Assembly (NCBI GenBank): GCA_019828595.1
Contig: JAHQRK010000027.1
Coordinates: 434,001-498,000 of the forward strand
Direction: 5' to 3'
From: Aphanomyces cochlioides
Taxonomy: Eukaryota; Oomycota; Saprolegniomycetes; Saprolegniales; Verrucalvaceae
DNA length: 64,000 nt
Shown: positions 40,363-51,779 of the stretch, in pieces
Numbering within the stretch: the stretch's first letter is position 1
Layout: every line of letters begins with the position of its first letter
Made by a program: the position numbers and the translations under genes
Notes under the pieces: generated by a model
Seen by the model: only the letters and a program-made list of their open reading frames with translations
Told to the model about the DNA's origin: nothing
Databases searched by the model: none

Positions 40363-42728
40363 ATGTGGGAGTATGGATTGCCCAACTTTTCACGGGAATA
40401 CATCGAGATGGGGCTAAATCGACGCGTGAGCTATACACTACCTGGTCGTATACCTGTAGACGCTGTCCGTTTGCTGAACGCGTCGTCCGTTCGTGAGCGT
40501 TGGGAATGCATCGGTCTGCCGGAAATCCTCGAGCGCAATACCGCCAGTTATCCTTATCACGTACCCAACACACGCCTCAACTGGGCTTCAAAAATGCGCG
40601 CGGACCTGCGAGATCCTGACAAGAGAGCGACGCGAGACGCAAACCAGTTTCAGACGCGGTTCAAAGACGCAGGAATTCCAAAAGACTTGCTTACCAGCTT
40701 GATCAAACAAGAAAACAAGTACGACATGCCGCATGCATCACAATTGATACTGACCTTTTCCGTGGATAGGATTCAAGAAAATAATCAAGTCCTTCGCTCA
40801 GATCATCAAGGCAATGCACTCAAAGCTGTCGAGTGGAACGACCGGCACGTTGTTTATTACCCCACAGGCGAACTCTTGCACAAACTGCAATGCAAACGAC
40901 GACGTCGTGGTCAATCCCATTGGAAAACCACGTGCGAAGCATTTGACCTCGTCAATTCGATCCAGCAGATAGAAACATTTGGTTCTCCAGCGCACTACTC
41001 GACTACTCCACCAGTTGTGATCACCCGCGGCGCGAGCAATTGTAACGTGGTGACATTTGATGCAGACCTCTCAATTGAATCCATGGACAAGATTTCATTT
41101 CCAGAGATGCTCTACCACGTCTGCACGAGTCCTCATGTCGAAGCCGAGGCTGCTAGTCTTGGAACGACGGGAAAACTTTTCACATGGACTCCTCAGGGCG
41201 GTATTCAAGTCGTCGGCCACGCTGCGCCACTCCAGCGATGGATTCGTAGCGAGTACAGCAGGTACGACTCTTTCCTAATCTTTGCCTTGACTTTGGAATG
41301 GTGTAGTCATCCTTGTGTGCTTTGGACGGCAAATCGACATGCCGTCGGCACCTACGACGTTCGAATACCAGCTCCAGAGGGTTTCAACACCGACTGGATC
41401 ATAGATTTCCTGCCGTCGACAACTGAAATCGTCGACATCAAGCGGCATCCAAGGTAGATTTAATCCCGACGTAGCTAGAAGCTGAGCGTTCTTCTCTAGC
41501 TGTCCTTTTCAACTGGTTGTACGCACGGACGCATCCATCGACATTTTAGACGTGCGCAGTCCATCCAAGTCTATGATTCAATGGAAGCACGCTGGACTCT
41601 ACACGCCAGCAGAGCAGCTTCCAACTCCAACCACGATCGGAACCATCGATGTCGTTGACGTCTCAACGCCAGAGCAAGATCGAGGTTTGCTTTGTTCATT
41701 GCTCACTTATCCTTCTACTTCGTAGCGCTGATCGTGTCGGGCTCATCTAGCACGAATAAAGTGTCAGTCCATTGGTATAACGGTAACACGTCGGTGGAAA
41801 CGACCATGCAGAGACTTTCAGCACCACATGCTGCGATGATGAACCAAGCAGCAGCAGGTGATGCTGCTTTTGACATCCATCTCGCTGACGAGACGCCATG
41901 GATCCATCAAATCGGCGCATGTGTCGTTCGACGATCGTCTACAGCTTGTGATGTCCTACAGCTCTCATCGCTCGGAGATCTCTTTATCCAAACACTTGAG
42001 CTCACGACGGATCCGATTCAGTTCCAAGACAAGTATGTCTTCCATCTCCTCTGTTGTCCTAACGACTGGCGACGAATTGTAGTCTCCGAAGCGGACGAAC
42101 AGCGCGCGACACAACATTCAACGACCCAATGGCTCCAGTCCATCCCCCTGTCGCTGCGAAAGCTTTCCTGCCATCCTACGATGCCACGTCGTTGCAGCCC
42201 TTTCGTCTCCTCCCTGTTGATAAAGTGCAGCGAGCGCTTGCTCCCGTCTCGCTCCTTCCATCGCGTGCGCTTGAATTCAACTTGGAGGAACATTTTGCAC
42301 CACTTGCGCCGTCTTGTACGCTTTATGCACTCATGCAAACGTGGCAGACGTCACGGCCATCCTATGAGAGACTCGCCGAGGCAATCGACTTTTCGCTGCG
42401 TCTCAACTTGCGCTTTGTCCAAAGCCACGGCCGTCACGACTCCACCTCAATGCGAGTCCGCCACCTACCTGGAGCTCGTCGAACAAAATCCATCTGCGGT
42501 TGCGCCTTGACGAAAGAAGCGCTTCCTTGCGAACACGTCGATTGTCCATTGCCCCATGCGTGGATTGTCCATGAGACCTCGTACGCGACGTCAGTGCAGA
42601 CCACGCGGCCGCTGCCACCCGTAGCGAAAGGGTCCAGCCATGCTCAAATCGTCGAGGACTTGGAAGCAGTCTATGGAAAAACGGTGGACGTGCCGTCATC
42701 TCCGAGGCGATTCAACAAGCAGATGTGA
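40363..42728 (+). CDS. TAF1C/Rrn6-like candidate (RNA polymerase I selectivity factor)
   Basis: Five exons (40363-41261, 41307-41453, 41500-41684, 41726-42032, 42083-42728; introns 41-50 nt), 727 residues. The middle part looks like WD/propeller strands: HPCVLWTANRHAVGTYDVR, LFNWLYARTDASIDILDVRS and MIQWKHAGLYTPAEQ, the HPR-like strands seen in TAF1C/Rrn6. The N-terminal part (WEYGLPNFSREYIEMGLNRR, then DAGIPKDLLTSLIKQENKYD) is unrecognised. The C-terminal third is helical, with a short Cys cluster (CGCALTKEALPCEHVDCPL). The assignment rests on pattern resemblance only. The start is the first ATG; the gene stops 16 bp before the opposing DNAJC21 gene. Confidence 0.45.
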
Positions 42729-42744
42729 ATATCTTCCCATTAAT

Positions 42745-44264
42745 TTACATTGTGTGGCGTTCCTTCTTGAGATGTTTTTGCACTAGAAACAAGTCATTAG
42801 CCATGTCACATGAGGAATCGACGGACGCATTTTCAGAGTCGGGAATGCCATGGAGCAACTGCCGCATGCAAATTCTTCCTCGTCGTCGCCTTTGTCATCG
42901 TCTTTGCCAGTAGCTTTGTCGGCACCTTTCGGTCGATCTGACGAAGCTACAGCAGCTTCTTTCTTGCCGGCTTTGCGTTTTTCCTTTCGCTCCATGCGCT
43001 TCTCGGCAGCTTTTCGCTCCTTCTCTTCGCGTTCACGTCGCTTTTGCTCCTCCTCTTCCGGGGACACGATCGGCTTCTTCGGTTGTGAACGGGATGCGGC
43101 GTTGCCCTCTTCGTCCTCATCCTCGTCATCGTCTTTTTTCCTAGAAGAGCCGTTCGTCGCGGAGTTTGCCGCTGTTGAAGCTTCCAGTTCGAGTAATTCG
43201 TCCAACATGGATGGATCTAACCCCGCCAAGATCATTTGCTCGCGATGCTTCTTGGAGACGAGATGGTTCTGGACCTGCTTCTCGGACTTGAATTCCTTCT
43301 TGCAGATATCACAGACGAGGATCATCGCTTCAGCTTTGGCTTGGCGCTTGGCAACTTCATCACGGACTTGTGCTTGGACATGGCTGGAATACGTGGCGGC
43401 TTCATCGGCTTCCCAAGACGCTTGGAATTGCGCACGTTCAGCCTCATACGCTTGCTTTCTTGCAGCAGCGGTTCGTTCCTTTTCAGCTTGCTGCAATGCC
43501 TTTTGGGCTTCCTTCTCCTTGAGGAATTTAACCATGCGCTTGTCGCGCTTGCGGACAAAGTCAACCAACGCACGGACGTTGGCATTGAATGTCTTCTTTC
43601 CAGTGTCGCGCAGTTTCTTGTTGTCTTTCTCCATCAATCGCCGGATTTCTCGCGTTGGTGCATCAGTCGTCTTGTATTGATCCAGCCAACTAAAGCTCTG
43701 GTCGGTCATGTAAGCGCGCCAATAATCGTAAAAGTCAAGCGGGACATCTGACGTCGACGTTCCAAAACTTGGCGCGTGTTTGTTGTCGCAGCGAGCTTCT
43801 CGATCGAGTGCGTCAATCTACAACTTTCCATTGAGCTCGCAAGTTCAAGGAGGCCGCTTACCTCTTCGAAAACGCGACGATAGACAGAGTAGAAGCCTCG
43901 GTCGTCGTCTTTAAAGCCTGAATAGACTGATGTGCTAGAGGAAAGTCAAGTCAAGCTGATAGATTCCCACGAACCTGAAGTAACGCATGACGTCAAAGCG
44001 ATCATCCGCTTCGTCGAGAGCATGTCCATCGTCTCCTCGTAGAATTTGTTCTCGATGATCGTCATACCAAGCACGTTCTTGCACATCGCTCAACACTTCG
44101 TACGCGCTTTGGATTTCCTGAAAGATCTGTGTAGCTTCTTCGACATCTTGGCCCTCTTTGATCTTGTCAGGATGCCACTTGAGTGCCAACTTGTGGAATG
44201 CCTTGCGCAAGTCCGACGACGAAACATCGCGCTCAACTTGGAGCACTTCGTAGTGGCAGCGCAT
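42745..44264 (-). CDS. DNAJC21: DNAJC21 / Jjj1, J-domain ribosome-biogenesis co-chaperone
   Basis: Jjj1 works with Hsp70 to release export factors from cytoplasmic pre-60S subunits. Exons 44264-43975, 43934-43862, 43817-42827 and 42782-42745 give 463 residues. The J domain runs from residue 1 with MRCHYEVLQVERDVSSSDLR and LALKWHPDKIKEG (HPD present). Next come SVYSGFKDDDRGFYSVYRRV, PSFGTSTSDVPLDFYDYW, a charged helix, and a U1-like C2H2 finger (CDICKKEFKSEKQVQNHLVS). After an acidic/lysine-rich stretch a second finger CGSCSMAFPTLKMLQKHLKK is completed only by the last exon. I start at Met 44264; an upstream in-frame Met (44336) lacks family support. Confidence 0.92.
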
Positions 44265-44339
44265 TCTTGACGAGATGTCGATTGGCCCGCGCTGATTTCC
44301 TATTGACCTGTATAATTCAATATTGATGTTAGGCATAAT

Positions 44340-44660
44340 ATTTTTAATTCATACTTCGAAGTATAGAACTTGGAGTTTGTATTTTAAAACATGATTCGAT
44401 CGTATAAATGAATATAAGAAATACCTCTTTTATTATATATATCAATGTAGGATACATAATTTATAATCTAAATGCAAAATTATACTTGATATATCTATTG
44501 TGTGGCTAGAGAAAGCCTGTCATATTGGATACCCTTGATAAATAATATTTTATGTCAGAATATAATATAAAATATATATACATAATTAACCTTGCATTTT
44601 GTATATTGGTCAATTTATTAACGGATGAAAACCTACATCTTTTTATTTCAGAAACTGCTA
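44340..44660. other. AT-rich divergent intergenic region
   Basis: About 320 bp between the DNAJC21 start and the next plus-strand gene, with long A+T runs (TTATTATATATATCAAT, ATAATATAAAATATATATAC). No terminal repeat, hairpin or TATCCGGA motif is visible. It must hold both promoters. Confidence 0.4.
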
Positions 44661-44674
44661 AAAAGTGCACAACC

Positions 44675-46285
44675 ATGGACGAAGATGATGGAGAGACCCA
44701 GACGACGCTTCAAGACGCAATGCCCACGCAATCTCAAAGCCAGCAGTTTAACCCAGAATACGAGCTCATTAGCAGTATGTCCTTGTCAAAGAAGAGGGAT
44801 GGCGTCTCTCCATCAAACGGCGACGAGTTGAGGAAGGACGACCGAGAGTTTTCCGACGGCGAACTCGCGCGGGATTTCTTCGTCGATTGCGGTACACACA
44901 CCTTCCCATATGGTGTGCCTGCTCCTTTGGATATTTTTTGATCTGTTTACACAGGCAAATCGTATCAAATGGATCCGAACCTTCCAAGTGAAGAAGATGT
45001 TGACGCACAGAGGGAGGTCCTCTTCGCTTTCATTGCATTTATCCCCTCATGATGAATTATGGCTAGATTTGTGATAACGTTGAAGACTGGGCTCATTCTC
45101 TTCTCGAGACAGTAGACGACCTACTAGCGTGGAAAGATCAAATGGTCGCTCTCCATGGTCTCCCAACAAACGCGATCTCGGGTCTTGTCATGCTCTCATC
45201 ACGTTTTTGTCGATGCAAGGGCCAACTCCAACTTGCCCTCTCGAAATTGCTTGCTATGTCCCATCAGCTCATTGGGAATCTACTCTTGAATAGTCACATC
45301 CATCAATACAAGACCAATATGATCGATATGAGTGTTGCAATGGATAATGAGAAGATGGTTCTGGCTGAAGAACAGTGCAAGCTTCGTGCTGCACTTGCCC
45401 AAATCACTCGCATGAAGGCATCGCATCGTTTCTTTCGGTGGTGTCGCCTCTCCAGTCGCCTTCGAGAGAAGGAGCTCCGACAAGAAATGGAGCGGCAGAC
45501 AAGTCATTTCGAGGCAAAGCGGAACGAATTTCACCATGTCGTGAAGGGTCAACGTGAACAAATCCAGAGACTCACGGAACAAGTAACAAACCTCCAAACA
45601 TTCAAAAGTGCCACCGACACACTCCACACCAAGATTGTGCTTATGCCAGCGACTCAGCAAATACAAGCCAAGGCAGCACGGCTCAAAAGTGCCCCAGTTC
45701 GCTCAGTTCCTTTTGAAAAGCCTCTAAATCCGCCACCAACTCCTGCCGACCGAAAACGTGACCCTAAAAACCCGAATGATCCGCCGACAAAATGGAGCAA
45801 GCGCGACCAGCAGCAGCCTCCAAGCAATCAAACTACTGACTCTACCAAACCAGTCGTCGTCGAAGCAAACCAGATCGTGAAACCACCGGCAACTGCGAGA
45901 CCTAGCACATCTGGCGCAACACCACGGCGACAGGTACGATGATTGTTGGCACTATGTTACCGACGAAGCAGAGAATACCCGCCGAGGCATTGGACCTGAA
46001 GTCACCACAAGACATGTCAGCGCGCCAACGAGAAAGTCATTACAAGGTAAGTCCTGCCAAGTTTCTAGGTCAGCTGAATTCTTGGTGCAGGAAGCTTGGG
46101 AAGAGCGAAGGGCAAAGCAGCGTGTCGAAAGCGAACAGAAACATTTGACTTCGGCGAAGCTTGAGCATCCTGAAACGAACGAGGCAACTTGCTTCGAGTT
46201 AGACGGAGACAAAGTCCTTGTGGCTGGGCATGCCAATGCTCTTGTTAACAGTTTAGGCCTTCGACGGGAGAAACCGAAAGGATAG
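44675..46285 (+). CDS. Coiled-coil protein of unknown function
   Basis: The start MDEDDGETQTTLQDAM lies in an acidic, Gln-rich leader. I read introns at about 44894-44955 (GTACAC...ACACAG), 45021-45070, 45930-45971 and 46049-46090, all restoring frame; junctions in the first 400 bp are less sure. The central part (45070-45640) is predicted coiled coil: ICDNVEDWAHSLLETVDDLL, MSVAMDNEKMVLAEEQCKLR, RLREKELRQEMERQTSHFEA and VVKGQREQIQRLTEQVTNLQ. A Pro/Lys/Gln-rich low-complexity region follows (PLNPPPTPADRKRDPKNPND). I do not recognise the family. A cytoskeletal or centrosomal role would fit, but nothing proves it. Confidence 0.6.
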
Positions 46286-46300
46286 ATCCCTATTATGCAT

Positions 46301-46945
46301 TTATGAGCGCGAGCGATGGCGGCTACGAGGAGGTGGCGAGCGACGGCGCACTGGCGATCTCGAGCGTGAGCGACGACGTGGCGGACTTCGTCGAGGTGGA
46401 CTACGACGACGACGGTCGCGCGAACGCGAACGAGAGCGGTCACGACGACGATCATCTCGTCGACGGATTGGCGACGCATTTCGATCGCGACGACGCATTT
46501 CTTGAGGGGTCTTGCGCTTTTCTTGAGCCATTACTACAGTCAAGCGGTTGCCATCAAGCTCTTGGCCATCCACTTCCTTGATCGCCCTCTCGGCTTCTTC
46601 TAGGTCTACAAACTCCACAAAGGCAAAGCCCCGGGACTCTTTCGTGTAAAAGTCAAGTGGAGTGTAAACATCACGAACTTCCCCATATCGAGCAAACAGT
46701 TCTTTGATGTCGTCGGCGTTTGAGCTTTTGTTGAGGTTGCGCACCAAGAGCGAGATCCCGGGCTTCATCGGTCCTCGGGGTTTGTCTTCCTTCTCATCGC
46801 GCGAGTTGGTACGGTCGCGTCCTCGAGACGTACTACGGTGGTCCGAGTCTTCGCGTCGATCCACACTGCCGCGATCCGAATTGCTGCGGTTGCTGCGTCG
46901 GTCCGCACTGGCCGAACGCCGGTCGTCGTCGTCGCGATCACTCAT
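46301..46945 (-). CDS. SR-type splicing factor with one RRM (SRSF10/SCL-like)
   Basis: A single exon, 214 residues. An N-terminal RS/RD-rich tail (DRRSASADRRSNRSNSDRGS) is followed by one RRM (residues about 62-140) with RNP2 LLVRNL and RNP1 RGFAFVEF. Between them lies DIKELFARYGEVRDVYTPLD, typical of SCL/SRSF10 proteins. A long C-terminal RS domain closes it (RSRSRSRDRRRRSPPRRSPP). RS domains on both sides also occur in TRA2. It probably selects splice sites in a genome whose introns are only 40-50 nt. It converges on the coiled-coil gene with 15 bp between stops. Confidence 0.9.
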   Translation of the reverse strand: MSDRDDDDRRSASADRRSNRSNSDRGSVDRREDSDHRSTSRGRDRTNSRDEKEDKPRGPMKPGISLLVRNLNKSSNADDIKELFARYGEVRDVYTPLDFYTKESRGFAFVEFVDLEEAERAIKEVDGQELDGNRLTVVMAQEKRKTPQEMRRRDRNASPIRRRDDRRRDRSRSRSRDRRRRSPPRRSPPRRRSRSRSPVRRRSPPPRSRHRSRS

Positions 46946-46987
46946 TGCACAAGATGTATTCGTGGCCCGTGGGAGGCCACTCGGACC

Positions 46988-47017
46988 GTATCCGGAAAAA
47001 GAAACTCCTATCCGGAT
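46988..47017. promoter_or_regulatory. Two TATCCGGA sites upstream of the SR gene
   Basis: GTATCCGGAAA at 46988 and CTATCCGGATCG at 47008 lie 43-72 bp upstream of the SR start codon (46945). Distance and core agree with the clusters near the MFS, glycosyltransferase and TM9SF genes. Confidence 0.45.
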
Positions 47018-47049
47018 CGTTTCAGGATTTCAAACACACCTTTTATTTC

Positions 47050-47573
47050 TTATACCTTTATAGAAGTAATCTTATTAAATATGACAGGAACCTTACCTGA
47101 ATTGAGTTCATGTTGACACTTGGACACGATGACAACTTCAGCAAGAACCTAGTACAAGAGTTTGACGTACTCAAGAGAGTACAAAGCGTAATCCATCCAT
47201 ACTTCATCTTGCCGCTTGTCTAACTCGGCCACACACACATCGCATCCATGCAAACCTGTACAAGCTTGGAAATCTCGTCGGATGTGTCACAAATAAGTGA
47301 AGCACGCCATCCTTTGCGCGAGATGCAAGCTATAGATAAACATGGCAGTAATCACCTGCAAGTGTGAGCTGGATGCACTAAGAAAGCTTGTTGCTTGATG
47401 ACCAATATGTCCGTCATTAGCACACAAACACGCACGACAATAGCGTTGATTTCTTCCGAAGAGCCACTTTGGTAGGCCAGACAGTCCAAACCTCTACTAT
47501 TAAATATTCGTATCATCTTATATTTAAATATCCATCATGTCAATAGCTTTACAACATATTGTTGATTTGATAC
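47050..47573. other. Intergenic stretch without supported gene
   Basis: About 520 bp between the SR promoter and MITE C copy 2. All frames are short, and I see no RNA gene or inverted ends. A direct GTACTC/GAGTAC pair near 47170 is too short to interpret. Confidence 0.4.
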
Positions 47574-47791
47574 GAATTTCCAGACCCCGTTCAATCGAAT
47601 CACGCCGGCGGATCGATTCATTAATCGACGCCATTGGCTAATAAATATTTTGGGCGATTTTGATTGGCTGAATAAAATTTTAAAGAAAGTACAGTTCCCA
47701 TGAGAGAAAGTACTGTTCTAATTTTCATTCATCCAATGTATTGGCGCGATTGGAGATTGATACAAAAAACGAATCCAAATTGGGAAATTTC
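47574..47791. mobile_element. MITE family C, copy 2, uninterrupted
   Basis: This is the uninterrupted form of the repeat at 26826-27268, in reverse direction. Shared blocks are GGCGGATCGATTCA, CCATTGGCTAATAAATATTT, CATGAGAGAAAGTACTGTTC and TTGGCGCGATTGGA. Where copy 1 holds MITE B, this copy reads straight through (TCGACGCCATTGG). It gives the empty-site state. Confidence 0.75.
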
Positions 47792-47806
47792 TAGCGAATC
47801 CACAAT

Positions 47807-48032
47807 ATTGTGGTTTTAATAAAAAACTGGAGTCGTGCGGAATAAATTTTGACGCAAGCAAATTTTGAACATGTTTTCAAACATTTAAAACGTTTGAAAT
47901 TACACTATTTAATGGTCACTATCGAGGGCAAAATAAGAAAATGTGTGAGTAAACTTTAAATAGTGTATCCGTTAATTAATTGAAACATTTTCAAAACATG
48001 TCAAATTTCCAGTTTTGGACCCAAACGACAAT
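47807..48032 (-). mobile_element. MITE family A, copy 3
   Basis: It reads ATTGTGGTTTTAATAAAAAA with CTGGAGTCGTGCGG at the left and CCAGTTTTGGACCC with AAACGACAAT at the right: copy 1 in reverse. Inner CAAACATTTAAAACGTTTGA and the AAACTTTAAATAGTGTAT block are conserved. The right edge is about 220 bp upstream of the lipase start. Confidence 0.78.
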
Positions 48033-48250
48033 ATTTATTCTCTATAATTTAATACGTTGATCAACATTACACAAAACACCAATTTTTGGCATTGAATGTG
48101 TCTCGAATGCCGATTTTTTACCCGTGAAATCGTCGTCTCGCTTGCAATCGGTATACAATTTCCAGTACAAACAGCACCCAAGAGAGTGCTCGAGCTGCTG
48201 CTGCTCTCGAGCACGCGTCTCCCATTGTCGCAACAACCGCAAGCCGCGCA

Positions 48251-50501
48251 ATGCTCCAAGTGACGCCGCGCGCGTACGTGAATCCATTCCTTCTGCTCAT
48301 TCTTGGCCATCATTTGCCGCTCTGGATCGTCGAAACGGCGCTCGATCCACCGGAGGACAGTGTGTGCTACCATGATTTCCACCGATGGTACAACCAAACG
48401 CTGGTGCTCCATATTGTCATCCCGAGCGTCTGTTTGCTCTCGATCCTTACCACACTCTTCTCGCCGATATACCGTTCAACACGGACGATCAAGACGGAAA
48501 CGCCACTGATAGCAATCGTCTTTATAGGCTATGTCTGCCTTGTCGTCTGGGATATCTACGCTTTCGAACGCTCACTAGTTCATGATTGTCTTCGCACGAC
48601 AAACCATGCGTCGGCGATTACGTACGACTTGGCCATGTCGTGCATTGTCGTCGTCATTTGGCTCTTTACGTCATGCACGTGGCGAACTCGCACTCTAGAG
48701 TCTGTCCGCGACAAATGCTCCAAGCGCTTTCGTTGCCTCACGAGAACATTTCTCTGTAAGCAGTACGACGAGGAAGAATTCGATCTCTACGCGTACCTCT
48801 CGATTGGTTTGGCCAAATTCTTGTCTGTTCGCAGCCGTGACAAGGTTCTACATCCGTTCCCCCTCCAGTTCTGACATGATCGTTGCAGGAGACTCTCCTC
48901 CCCATGGCGGATATCCTCTTTGCTTTCCATCTTCTGACCAAGGTGATCATCCACGCCATCTTCTCCTTGATTCTCACGCAATTCATAGCGCCAAGCTCGT
49001 GAACATGCTGAACTTCCAGCTCCCGCCCCAGCTGCTTTCCAATTCGATGTACGACCACCATGACTTTGCCGTCTTGTCTAATTCCTTCCTGTCTAGCCAT
49101 CGATTCTTGATGATGCAGCGCGGTATGGTAAACTTGCTGGCGGAATCTACGGCTGGAAGATTGTCTTGTACTATGAACCCTTCGCGTGGCATAAAATGTG
49201 TGGTTGCTGTCAACCGAGAGAAGTCCGCCGTCACATGAAATCCGTGCGTCCTTCCTCTCTAATTCCGTCATCTGACGTCTCGGCAGGTCCATGAACCAGT
49301 ACGTCGATGGCAACCTGGACCTCGAGATGACATTTCGTTCATTCGATACTCTGGCGTTGACCACAAAAGTGTGCAGTACCTCTCGACGGCGAATGATCTC
49401 TTCCAGTCGCCATTTTCAGTCTGCCGAGATGACGATCGCAAGGAGCTCATCGTGTGCGTCCGTGGATCGATTTCATGGCACGATGTCCTCACTGACATTC
49501 TCGGGAACCATGTTCCCATGCGTCCTGATGAAGCCATGGCTTCTCCGACGGGTAAACCCACTCGAGAGATCCTTCCTTGTTAACTTTGACGGTCGTAGGC
49601 GAGGCAATTTACACGCATGAAGGCGTGCTACGATCGTCACGGCGCATTGTTAGCGAGCTCCAGTCTGGCACGCTGAAAGAAATCGTTTGGGAGTTTGCAA
49701 TGGCGCGCTGCCGCCTGGATGATCCAAATGCAAACTGGCGCATTGTCGTCACAGGCCATTCGCTTGGCGCTGGCATAGCTGCCGTCCTTACGCTCATGCT
49801 ACGCAAGCAATTCAACGCCGTTGGCTTTCTCTTTGCTCCGTTGCCGGTCTTTGACGAGCCAACTTGTGCCTGGTCGATGCCACACATGACAACCCTTGTC
49901 TATGGTACGTATCCACCGCGACCACATGAGCTAAAGCCTACTAGGGGACGACTGGGTGCCGCGCGTTTCCGTCGGGAACTTCGTATGAAGACGCTTGGGT
50001 TGCAAAGACTAACGACGAGTAGGTCCGCTTGCGAAATGATCTCATGGAGGAATATCAGCGCGTGTCCAATGCAACGCTGTGGAGTGTGTGGTGGGCACGC
50101 TACGATACAAGTCGCCTTGAGCCGAAGATCCACCCAGACTGGACTGAAGTTGAACCTCTTCGAGCTGATGACTGTACAAAGATTTCTGCTGAGCCTTGAA
50201 GGACTGATGGGACTCGTAGCGCATGCATTGACAATCCCAGGATCGATCTTCCACATTGAAACAGTCAACAAAGCCCGCTCGTGCACATGCGAATGGCTCC
50301 TAGGCCCTCAGGTATGTTCTGCAGTTGGGTTGGGTTCATATTGAGTGGTTGTAGCCTCTGCGGTGTGTACGTCGAGAGCGGCACGAGTTTGATCGTGTGT
50401 GGTTCAATTCACGTACGTTGGTCGATCATTTGCCAGAGCACTACGGTCACTGCATCGAACAAGTTATACCAGTAGTGCGCGAAATCCAAGACGTCGTCTA
50501 A
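48251..50501 (+). CDS. sn1-specific diacylglycerol lipase (DAGL-like, class 3 lipase)
   Basis: DAGL cleaves diacylglycerol at the membrane to 2-monoacylglycerol and fatty acid. Ten exons (48251-48844, 48889-48942, 48989-49048, 49097-49243, 49287-49551, 49599-49904, 49945-49982, 50023-50173, 50220-50311, 50355-50501) give 617 residues. Exon 1 has about four membrane helices (NPFLLLILGHHLPLWIVET onward). The lipase part has ARYGKLAGGIYGWKIVLYYE, a Cys cluster (KMCGCCQPREV), LIVCVRGSISWHDVLTDI, and the nucleophile elbow VVTGHSLGAGIAAVL (Ser). Then come DDWVPRVSV (probable catalytic Asp), ALTIPGSIFHIE, and VDHLPEHYGHCI with the likely catalytic His. No lesion seen. Confidence 0.88.
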
Positions 50502-50966
50502 GCTACGAGCTCGAAGCATGTGGCATCAACCCAAACGTGGGTTCTATATATGAAGGCCCACGAAACAAAATCAGTCTTATTGCCATTTTGATACTTTTGA
50601 GATACGAATGAGACGCTATGGGGGGGGTCTGAGCTGCAATTTGAGCAATCTAACACCCCTCAACTCGCAGTATTGATGTGGCCCTGCCATGAGGGGGCGT
50701 CGATGGGGGGAAATCTCGAAAAAAATCTTTTTTGAGATTTTTGTATATTTGGATTCCTTGTTTCATGCACTTTCCAGTCAAAGCATCTGTTTCTTCTGAA
50801 TTTGACAATAAAGTCATGAAAAAGGACTTCAAAGTTTGAATAAATCAAATTGTGACATGTTTAAAACAAGTTCAGAACTGTGTGACACACCTATGTCACC
50901 TAGACCGATTTTGTTTCTCGTTGTGGCAATTAGACCGATTTTGTTTCTTGCCTTTTACAACTCATA

Positions 50967-51202
50967 TTGTCTTTTTCGTCCAAATTTACAGTTTTGATCA
51001 AAATCGACGAAATTTGTGTGATCAATCGGGCAATAGTGAATTCAAGTATAATCGGAAGGTACAATAATTAGTGTGTGTGTGTTGGTGTGTTTTGTGTGTG
51101 TTTAAACAAACTCTGGACGCTGATTGGCTGGTTCGATTTGGTGATTGATTCAAAATTTGATCGATTTCAGCCAAGTTCGGAAATTTTGAGTAAATCAGAC
51201 AA
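50967..51202. mobile_element. MITE family B, copy 2 (236 bp)
   Basis: The mirror of 26997-27232, same length, with TA at 50965-50966 and 51203-51204. It contains GTGTGTGTGTTGGTGTG, the complement of the AC-rich stretch in copy 1, and ACAGTTTTGATCAAAATCGA. No coding capacity. Confidence 0.78.
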
Positions 51203-51532
51203 TATACCTCATCAATCTCTTCCACAACCACACTTTCGGGTGGCGCCTCTGCCTAGGGGTAATCGGCCATATTTTGAGCTCTTGTTTCAATGTCTTCATT
51301 GAGGGCTGCTCTTGACGTGAATTGTTGTGGTCGGTAGTCATCGTCCACATCAGAGCAGATTTCATACTCTATCGCCACCGAAGTCTCCTCTTCTTCGGAC
51401 ATTCGGTGGCCACCTTCACAAATGTTTAAAACACACTGCCCATCAATCAGGAGAGCTTGAACTGTTTTTTTTGTTTCCTCGAAAATAAGTTTTCAAAAGG
51501 TAAAACCTTTGAAGCTATTTATCTCGACTATT

Positions 51533-51660
51533 AGGGCGTGTTCGGAATGAAGTGGATTCACATGATTCTGACTCCCAAAAGTGGATTCCAGTGGGGTTAG
51601 GCGATGGAAAAACAATTCGTCCGAACACGATTTGGAATCAACTGAATCATGTTTCTGGCC
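51533..51660. repeat. Short inverted repeat GGGCGTGTTCGG / CCGAACACG
   Basis: TAGGGCGTGTTCGGAATGAA at 51533 is faced by CGTCCGAACACGATTTGGAA near 51626. Inner words (GGATTC, GATTCAGTTGATTC type) also repeat in both directions. This looks like the end of a small DNA element, perhaps that of the Harbinger fragment to its right. Confidence 0.45.
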
Positions 51661-51779
51661 AGAATCCTGTTTTTTGGAATATACCTCCATCCATGAACTC
51701 CATGTCGAGCCACGACGAAACCTCACAATATTATAATTCGAAGTATTACAATATAGAGATCAATATTTCGCAAGCAATT

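Noticed and set aside
46303..46581. Acidic plus-strand frame opposite the SR gene
   Set aside because: It is the antisense shadow of the Arg/Ser codons of the RS domain.
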